Of a stretch of 64,000 nt of DNA, positions 56,176-64,000 are shown piece after piece. The DNA is from Emydura subglobosa (lineage: Eukaryota; Chordata; Testudines; Chelidae), in the NCBI GenBank assembly GCA_007922225.1, contig ML679954.1, positions 27,570,240 through 27,634,239 of the forward strand, written 5' to 3'. The position numbers and the translations under genes are program-made. The notes under the pieces are model-generated. The model was given only the letters and a program-made list of their open reading frames with translations, ran no database searches and was not told where the DNA came from. How positions within the stretch are numbered: position 1 is the first letter of the stretch; every line of letters begins with the position of its first letter.

Positions 56176-57892
56176 TCACACTCCTCTGGAACTCTTCATG
56201 TATTTCTTCATTAACATGTGCAATGAGTCATATGTCTTGCCACTTAACAGATTATTCCCATAAAAAGGATAAAATTGTACCATATACTGAACTTCTTTAG
56301 GGAATCCCAAAGAATAGAGGCAGGTCGACCAAGACATGATGATCACCATAGCCACCGCTACGTCAGCTGCGACAACTGTCATTTGGAGAGAGGATCTGGA
56401 AATCAACTTGCCCACCTCAGTAAGAGTTTGGAACTGTACTCTATCCTCTGTGGGAGGTTGTCTATTAATTAATAAAGTCATATTTAGAAATTAGCACCTG
56501 GTAATTGGATAGTCTGAATTGCATGCTGGTTGAGGTGAAGAATTGCCTCCCAAGGAGGTACAGCTGGTTAATCTCCTTGTCAGAGGGTGTGGAGCATGAC
56601 TGATGTCATCTGCTCCATCCTGTGCCAGCTTCTATCATTAAAGCGTTTGGGGCAGGGCGCATAAAGAAAAAAATCTGTTCCTCTGGTTGGCACAAGATTT
56701 TTTTTCAGCCCTCTTAGGAGTGGGGGCACATATTGCAGGCAGGCTCCAAAATGGCTTCATTAATAGGGAGCACTATTTTATTAGGCCCAGAGCTGCAAGA
56801 TATTCTGGAGCTTGTGAGGGAGGATCTGGAGTGCATGAGTTACTCTCCTCAGTAAATCCTGAAACTTCCTGTAGTCATCAGGCAGAGAAGGAGAGTCTAG
56901 AGCAAAGATGAGGATATTCCTAATGTGACAGGAAGTATCATCTGTCCCGGTTCTTCTTCCTCCTCTTACATACCTTCTTGGGGGAGTACGGGCTCCTCTT
57001 TGGAGAGGAAAGATGTAATGATTCTTGATGGGACTGGACATATCCAATATGTCTGTACAGATCCCATGATCCCCAGTAAGGCCAGTTAGAGGGATCAAAT
57101 ATTGGTTGAGGATGCCGCATGGCATAGGGTTCCTTCAGTCCTGTGGGTAACCCTGCCTTGTAAGACTGCAAGGGTGCACAAGAAATTCTGAACTCTCTAT
57201 CTGTTCTGATATCTTATCTCTGATGGTGTGATGACAGTCCCTTAACTTCACCCAGCTCCCAAGAGGAGGAGAATGTAGGCTCCACTTCCAGTGGCAATGC
57301 CTTTGGAACTGTGTTCGATGAAATCCCACAGCTAGTAGTCAGGGACAGGAGAGCAGCTTCTATCCTCACACCATCCTGGTATCAGTGGAGTCAGGATCTC
57401 TCTAGTGAAGATCATATCCAAAGAGGAGGAAGACTCCAAATCTGGAAGGATGATAAAATCCTCTGGGGTCATACGTCTATGCATGTGAAAGGGCAAGGGC
57501 TTCTTCACTCAGTGCACCTTTAGAGCCAGCCTACACAGGGTCTTTGATGTTGAAGCCTCTTTATAGAAGTGCAGCAGTATCATGAGTGCCTGTTGTTTGG
57601 GCAGTACCATGGTTATCCGGATATTTATTCCCAGTGTTTTGACTTGGTCGGTGTCGGTAACAGTCCCATCCCTGTTTGTGCCATTGAACCACTTTTTCCT
57701 CTTTGGAGCTTGTGGATTAGTGACGGCTCCTGAGCCTCCAAGAAGCAAAAGTCTCCCCTGACAAATTGTGCCTTCTCTTGGAGATGGATTTAAAGGGTGA
57801 TTTGTCTCTAGAGAATGTTTCTTACCCTCATGGTGAGCCAAAGAAGTGGAGTCCTTGGCTCTGCTCCTGTCCGCCCCTTTTCTGGAAGTCAC
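56176..57892 (-). pseudogene. DIRS gag-like remnant
   Basis: The N-terminal part (57892-57509) is basic and Ser/Pro-rich. In the middle (57125-56781) is the DIRS gag landmark SPSLPDDYRKFQDLLRRV. After a frame change, VLPINEAILEPA occurs (minus strand near 56770-56735), with VPTRGTDFFLYA beyond it. The C-terminal part (56481-56176) has EDRVQFQTLTEVGKLISRSSLQ, then AADVAVAMVIIMSWSTC, LGFPKEVQYMVQ and NLLSGKTYDSLHMLMK, all in family order. At least four frame changes and several stops interrupt it. The gag-like protein presumably packages element RNA; this copy cannot make it. Confidence 0.82.
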
Positions 57893-58110
57893 AAAATTAG
57901 GAGGTATGCTCCAAGGTACTTCTGGTCATTGTGTAAAGGTCTGCCCAATAAGGCCTTGTTGCATGCTCCATGACATGTTTTCGAAGTCTGTCCTGCTATG
58001 TCTGGTGGATCTGGCTGGGAAAGGAGTAGCAGATATTGTACTTGAAAGTTACATGAGCATCTATCTCCAAGGCATCAGAGGCACATCTAGTGATTGTCAC
58101 TAATGGGAAA

Positions 58111-58837
58111 AACCCAGGGACAGGAGAAACAATTCTTAAAGTCCAGGATTTTGAGCAGAATAGTCAACCCATATAGGGGATGAATGGGGAGGGGGGGGCA
58201 GATATTTAACTAAAGTACTAAACATGTCCTATAAACTGTCTAACAAACAAACAAACAAAAACAAACAATATATTCACCCGAAGAGCTTCATGGTCTCTGA
58301 AAAGGTTCCATCTCAGACTATGAAGCAGTGGAAAAGAACAGGAAAGGCAGTCAGTCTACACCACCTCTTTTTATGTCCTCATTCCAAAGCTGGAAGAAGA
58401 GAAGGGTGCAGGTGCAGACCAACGAACACTGCTACCAAAAATCTTCCAGTCTTGGGCACGTAAATGCATGCCCACCCAAAGTGGCATACTGATAGGTACC
58501 AGCATGTGAAGAAATTTTTCCCTTACTGCCACATTTGCCTGGGTAGATTGGATTTTTTCACCATCTTCTCAGCAGCCCAGGGACTTAGCAGGCAGGTTAG
58601 GTTGCAAAATTGATTTTGTCACAACTGCCCAGTGCTGGTAAATCATCTGGGGGAGGGGGTGAGAGGGCAATTCCCTGATAAACTGAAAATGGAAGCCATT
58701 CACAGAAACTGAATTATTCTTCCACAACTAGAGGTGTTTCCTCTATGTCATGATTTAAACAATGACAGGACAGCATGGAAGCCCATTCTGTATCAATTCA
58801 ATCAATTGCAACAAAAGCAGTAGTAGCACCAGCACAT
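58111..58837. other. No recognised gene; short A-rich repeat
   Basis: A (CAAA)n-like tract lies at 58240-58268 and a G-run at 58190-58199. Nothing else recognised. Confidence 0.5.
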
Positions 58838-59159
58838 TGGTCATGACTACACAGGAACAGTCAGGCAATTTAAGTTGAATCAATTAAAGATATGAAGTCA
58901 ATGTGCATAAATTAAAGTATGTTAAATCCCTGTGTGGATGTCAGAGAGACTGGTGGGTGAGGTAATATCTTTTATTAAACTAACTTCTGTTGGTGAGAGA
59001 GACAATCTTTTGAGCTTACACAAAGCTCTTCTTCCTACTACTTTACTCTTGAATGTGAGCAACCACACAGAGGTTTAAGACAACTTATGCGCATTAACTT
59101 CACACCTTGAGCTGATTCACCTTAACTTGCCTGAGTGTCCCTATGTATGCAAGCCCTTT
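58838..59159. mobile_element. hAT-like MITE split by a later repeat
   Basis: The left part begins TTGGTCATGACTACACAGGA and runs TTTAAGTTGAATCAATTAAA to TCCCTGTGTGGATG (58842-58940). The right part runs from about 59051 (AATGTGAGCAACCACACAGA) through TTCACCTTAACTTGCCTGAG to GTATGCAAGCCCTTT. The outer ends are inverted relatives of the family ends ggcttgtctacacag and tgtgtagacaagcc. The two halves are separated by a foreign repeat (next entry). Confidence 0.7.
58942..59050. repeat. Interspersed repeat inserted into the MITE
   Basis: GGTGGGTGAGGTAATATCTT, TTATTAAACTAACTTCTGTT, GGTGAGAGAGACAATCTTTT and GAGCTTACACAAAGCTCTTC match a very widespread amniote repeat with the typical phrase about a gtgggtgaggtaatatcttttatt start. 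I cannot name the superfamily with confidence. Its position inside the MITE dates it as the younger insertion. Confidence 0.7.
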
Positions 59160-60932
59160 GCAGTCATATGAAAAATAATTTATGTTTTATGTTTACTGCA
59201 GATCTGATCTTTGGTGATGGTTTTTCACTGGCTTGCTTTTATTTATTTATCATAAACAGTGGTACCAAAAAACCAAAAAACCAAAACTGGCTAGCAAACA
59301 AAAAACATTTTGTTATATACAAAGTTATCAAAAGAATACATTCCCACAATTTATAACTCCATTGTCTCTATAAACTGCATTTTAACAATTCAGGGAATAT
59401 CCTGATCACATCTCCCATGTTTATGGGGAAACTATTCAACTATTCTAACCATACAGTGACAAATAATCACCATGCTCCTTTTTTCCTGCCCTAATATCCC
59501 AAAATTATAGGACTGTAAAGGAGTGCATCAGCATGGTATTACCCTTTTGTATCTTGGACCTATTCATGAGATTTGTGTACATTATAATCGTTTACCAGCT
59601 CAAAATATTGAGCAAGTAAATAACCCTTCAGTGCTTTCAGTTAAGTAGTTTGTTTCCGAGAGTAAGTATATATTTCCTGTACATGAGTTTTGTGCTTTGA
59701 GGGAGGTTCACATTGTTCTTGCACATCTATTTCTAATTCAACACAACCCAAAGCCGCACTATATTTGCAAGACATTACGAAGTCCCATTTTTAAAAAAAT
59801 CAAAACTTTAAAAGGTGAAGATGTGTGCTTAGAGCTGGGCAAACAATTCACAAATAATGTGTGTACTCAATCAATTTCCCTTCTTCTGTTTGTAAATTTT
59901 TTGTGAGCAGATTCTCTCTACTTTGAGGCTAAATTGAACCTTTACTCAATGACCAGAGTATGGAGAAACAGACAACTCTTTCTCTTCTCCCTGCTTAGTC
60001 CTGAGAAGGTAAGAAAAGGTGTAATTTACTACAAGGAGCTTTTTCAAAGTGCAGCACAATCCTTTCCTTGTGCTGCCTTAGCAACAATGGTCAACATATT
60101 GTGGAGCAACTAATGCTTATACTATTTGTTAACTGGTTTTCTTCATGATTCATTGTTTAGATTCTCTCTTTTCCATTTTACCTGGGGTTTTTGGTTTTGT
60201 TTTTTTTAAATATTACTAACTAGTGCTTGATTATAGCCTGAAGCAGAAATCCTCTGTTTTTGCACAGAACAAGTACAGCTTAGGCACAGCAGTACTACTT
60301 TCCCTCACTAACAATCCAGTAAGCCTCCAGCCTTGATCTAGATGGACCATCTGTAAAGGGAGCTTCATCTCCTGCATCTACTCAACCATTGGGCTCTTTA
60401 CTGGGTCTGATAACAAGAACATTAGTTAACGCCAGTTTTGGTCATGGTTTTTGTAATACAGAAACCTACCCACTGGAATTCTTTATTTTTAATTGTGTAA
60501 AATTAGTTTAGATATTAGACACCTGAATGCTTCCCTAGATCAGAGTAGATTCTAAGTGCTATGAAAAGCATTAAATCATTTACTTTAGAATTATAAGCAG
60601 CGCAATATGACTTGCAGATATGTACTTCTGCTAACTGCTGATTAGTTTAACACATCTTAAAGAGTAACTGGGAACATATTTGAAAATGTATTCCCTTGGG
60701 TCCTAAACTATACTGTTCCCTTGGCATATTACAAAAAAAAAAAACCCTCACTTTTCCATTGTTAAAAAGAATACTTTTGGAAGTTATCATTGCAATTCAT
60801 AGCAATTCCAGAGGTTCCAGAGCATTACTGAATATATTCAAGAGATTAAATTCAGATACTTTCCCTGAGGGTGTAGATCAGGCTGCATACAAAGGCAAAA
60901 CTTCAGAGATGAACCTACAAAGTAGAGGCAGG
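59160..60932. other. Unrecognised AT-rich DNA
   Basis: No gene or clear repeat. GCTTAGAGCTGGGCAAACAA at 59828 resembles the left end of the AGAGCTGGTC MITE family, without a matching right end. Confidence 0.4.
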
Positions 60933-61022
60933 GTGCCAATTCTGACCTTACCTGAGAGTAATTCTGTTGATTTCAGTGAATTATTCCTGATTTACTCCCA
61001 TCTGAGATCAGTGTTTTGCCCA
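60933..61022. mobile_element. Palindromic MITE with AATTCTGTTGATTTCAGTGAATT centre
   Basis: ATTCTGACCTTACCTGAGAG, then AGTAATTCTGTTGATTTCAG, TGAATTATTCCTGATTTACT and CCCATCTGAGATCAGTG fold around the centre, with AGTAATTC facing GAATTATTCC. This matches an ancient amniote MITE whose arms read gtgtaaatcaggagtaattcc. The left arm is worn. Confidence 0.55.
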
Positions 61023-64000
61023 GGGGTTTTGTTTGTTTGGGTTTGGTTTAGTTAATTAGTTTTATTGGATTTTCATAAAGAAATAGAATGAAATGTGCAA
61101 AATGGTAAATGACTTACAGCATGTATATCTTTCCAAATACCACATCCATCACAGGATCTCCAACTGAATTGTGCAATTACACAATTTTACAACTTGTCAA
61201 AGCTGCAAAACCAGACAACACAAAAACAAACAATTACATATATTTAGCAATGAGTCCTAGTAATAAAATTAGAGAAGACAGACATGAATAGGGAGTGGTT
61301 GGAAGAAAGACAGAGGAAGTGGAAAAGAGAAGAGGAGAGGTGGGGCGGAGATCTGGCATTCTTTGAGTCATCTCTACTTTTTTTTATCCAAATGTATCTG
61401 AAAATGTGGTCCAAATTTCTAACATTCACATATTTACTCTCTACATTAATAAGAGATTTTTTTTTCAGCTGCTAACTCAGATAGGCCCGAATACCCCTGC
61501 CCTATATTGTGCATAAGCCTCCTAGTTCACGTTTGTAAAATCATACACTTGATCATTGCAGCCCTCAAGAACCAAAGTCTTCATGGTGGAGCTAAACCCA
61601 CGTTAGCAGGTAAATAACCTAGGATATAATTTTCAGATAAGATTTGGCTGCTGAAGCTGAGTGTGCGTGTGTCTGCCTCTCTCCACAGCTATTTTACTAT
61701 TCAACAGTTCCACAACATATGCATCAGGGTTCCTTTTTCTTTGCTACAGCACCAACAAATGTCAAAGGATAAGGCCTCAGTCTTCTGCAACTTCTGTAAT
61801 AGCCAATACATTTTTAATAAAGTCTTTTATTGTATCAAGCATACCTGGAGCGCCACAGACGCATTTTCATAGTATAGAGTATGCAATTCCACTGGGATTC
61901 TTTTTAAGGGCTGTGATAAATCCCCTTCCCACATTTTTACAAAGAACTCCAGACTAATGGAATTCCTCTTCATTAATAAAGTATACACAATGCACATGGT
62001 CCTGGGGAGTTTATGAAGATTTGTAAGGGTGCCTGCGGTGTTACCACAACTGTCAGGCTGCTGTATAAAAATAAGTCCTTCATGTGTTTTATTTTCAAGT
62101 CGCTTACTGGGTGGCCTTTGAGCAAAGTATGGTGCCATACTGTCATAATAGTCAGTGGAAAGTTAGAAGTAGTAGCATTTCTAAATGACAGAGACCGGAT
62201 AGGAATTAGACTATTTGAGATCTGATTATTAAATATATGTAGTATAATTTTAAGAAGAGTTTGTTGCCTTAGATGACATTTTTATTCTACTCTAAGTATC
62301 TCACACACTAAAAGACAGATGTAGATATGATTTGCATTTGCCTGTTTGACAATGAAGGCTAAAAACATAGCTTACAATTTTGGGTCATGAAGGTATTGTA
62401 CCTACTTTGATTTCTTTGAAAAACGTTAGAATATGTTAGCTAGAAAAAGTGACAGAGAAGCCACATTAGTAGAAAACAAATCATCTCCTCTTCTCAAATA
62501 AATAAGAGTTCTCTTGTAAAATCTTTGCAGTAGGAAACTTAGGAAACTGACAGGGGGTTGTTGGTTGGATTTTCTTGCTGCTAAAACATATGTTGTCGTG
62601 TCATGTCATAAACAGAAAACTGAAGCATCCTTTTCATATTCTCAGCACTGCTGACACTTCCAACAAGTGCTTTGGTATTGGTTTTGGTCTTATCTTTTTC
62701 TAACAGACAGCCTCATGCCTTGGAAATTTGACCTAAAATAAAAATTCAGCCCCAAGTATCTGCTGTCAATTGTGCAGAAAATAGGAGATGACAGCAAAGT
62801 CACTTCTGCATGCTGAATTAGATCTCTTTCCAACATCTTCTAATGTCATTATTAGTGCTCAAATACACTGTGTCAAAATGTGGCTGTATGGGGAGATGGA
62901 CCAGGCAACATCAAATTTATCTTAGTCAATACGACAAGCTGTTTTGATTCAAACTTCTTTATAGAGAGACACTTAGGAAAAAGTATCTGCTTCATCATGA
63001 AGATTTCTTTGTGAATAAGGGTATTAAAACAGGTGAAAGTGGTTCAGAAAAAGCTTTGTATTATGCCATTTCAAGGAATATCTGGAATCAAAAATACAAT
63101 ATGCGTGGATGAAACTTTATTTTGAGCCTTAATGCCCGTATTTCCAAATAATCCATACTGTGATGTAAACAGTTTTCAGAACAGGATAATCAAAATGAGG
63201 ATTACTCTTTAGTACAGGCAATTAATATCAACCCCAGGGCAATCATCGTAGTTGGGATCTCAGTGGATCATATGGTCTTATGTTCATCTACAAAAGTTGG
63301 AGGGAGGGAAACTGAATTTGGAAACAAATTTTAATTGATATCATCGGGTGGCAGTTTTCATTCTATCAGAGGATATCAGAATAATGGTGCGGAAGGGGGA
63401 GAATACCCAGAGACAAAAGACATTGCACTATAGACATGAAGCAATTATTGGGAAGTTAATAGTATGTGCTCCAGCAGCTCTTTGAAGGGAGAGTGCATTA
63501 TACCAAGCATATTGTCAGTGCTTACCAAATCACCACCACAACAGCAGCAGCAGTTATAATCCTTCTCCATATCTGAAAGAGAAAGTTCAGGAGAATAATG
63601 AGATGGCATTAACTAAAAATGAGCTGAACCACAATGGAAAACATTTGGGTTCCTCCAATCATAGGAACAGTAACTAACCCAAAAGAGAGAAGGTATTTAA
63701 TTCCCTAGTAAGTAGATGGATAATAAAGTTCTCCTAGACTAAGAAACCATACTCTTCCTGTTATATGATATTTCTATTACTGCAGTAACAAGCTGTAGCA
63801 AGACACATTTACTCATACTGTACTATCGTATACTTTAACAAAAAAAATCTACCTTGACATTTTGTTATATAGAGACTATATATTCACTCAGATTTAGCAT
63901 ACAGATATTAAATCTTATCTCCCCATTCATTACCAAAGTGGATGATGAGCCAAAGGCTTGGGTAACAGTGAGAGAGAGGCAAAAGAGGAAAAGGATCCAA
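61023..64000. other. Unrecognised AT-rich DNA to the end of the window
   Basis: Nearly 3 kb without a gene or named repeat. A short (CAG/CAA) run occurs at 63536-63554 (CACCACCACAACAGCAGCAG). Overlapping frames of 98-103 codons on both strands near 61.7-62.1 kb have no motifs. Confidence 0.45.

Larger units (their letters stand above)
54609..58110 (-). mobile_element. DIRS-type retrotransposon, internally deleted, minus strand
   Basis: DIRS elements are retrotransposons that integrate with a tyrosine recombinase in place of a DDE integrase, and lack ordinary LTRs. Read right to left this copy has: gag-like remains (about 57.9-56.18 kb), a short piece of the region after RNase H (56.12-55.86 kb), and tyrosine recombinase (55.82-54.95 kb). 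The RT and most of the RNase H, which should lie between gag and recombinase, are missing; gag and the post-RNase H linker are only about 50 bp apart. All frames are broken. The 3' limit (54.6-54.95 kb) and the 5' limit (57.9-58.1 kb) are estimates, because I cannot identify the inverted termini. Confidence 0.85.

Noticed and set aside
56781..57125. Retroviral gag or env on the minus strand
   Set aside because: The landmarks fit DIRS gag-like proteins, and the downstream enzyme is a tyrosine recombinase; nothing retroviral is seen here.
1..64000. tRNA, rRNA or CRISPR features
   Set aside because: I saw no cloverleaf with intact A and B boxes outside SINEs, no rRNA words and no regularly spaced direct repeats.

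Overview
The window looks like intergenic or deep intronic DNA from a vertebrate, most likely a turtle, with a crocodilian as second choice. This rests on the repeats: CR1 LINE 3' ends of the turtle/crocodile type, MIR-like CORE-SINEs, many short hAT and Tigger-type MITEs, and decayed DIRS and Ty3/gypsy retroelements. The DNA is AT-rich. Reading both strands I found no host protein-coding exon, tRNA, rRNA or CRISPR array. Every stretch of recognisable protein similarity belongs to a transposable element, and all of these are broken by stops and frameshifts. Family calls rest on remembered consensus patterns and on structure seen directly (terminal inverted repeats, target-site duplications, catalytic motifs), not on a database search.

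Layout. 0-10 kb: a GC-rich palindromic MITE, a Tigger-type MITE, four CR1 fragments (one inserted into a MIR-like SINE), a second MIR-like fragment, a CTAGAGCTG-type MITE and a perfect 31-bp inverted repeat. 10-21 kb: mostly unrecognised AT-rich DNA with one LTR-like block near 12.6-13.0 kb and one palindromic MITE. 21-27 kb: dense MITEs, including hAT-type elements with 8-bp target duplications, a good CR1 copy on the minus strand and a decayed minisatellite. 27-36 kb: mostly unrecognised, with one MITE and one MIR. 36-37 kb: a minus-strand LTR with CCAAT and TATA boxes. 37-47 kb: a MIR-like SINE, a 48-bp minisatellite, a CR1 tail, a foldback element, the longest open frame of the window (230 codons, not recognised), a Tigger MITE and a hAT MITE. 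47.0-47.6 kb: an inverted-repeat-bounded composite. 50.8-52.7 kb: a deleted Ty3/gypsy element with RT and RNase H remains. 54.6-58.1 kb: a minus-strand DIRS element that keeps gag-like and tyrosine recombinase remains but has lost the RT core. 58.8-59.2 kb: a MITE split by another repeat. The last 5 kb is essentially unannotated.

There are no cooperating genes to describe. The window is a record of successive insertion and decay. Insertion order can be read at several places: CR1 into SINE at 5-6 kb, repeat into MITE at 58.9 kb, and probably hAT MITE into the composite at 47 kb. The best candidates for something not previously described are the 47-kb inverted-repeat composite, the internally deleted DIRS copy, the 31-bp perfect hairpin, the 48-bp minisatellite and the unrecognised 230-codon frame. 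None amounts to evidence for a new functional system.
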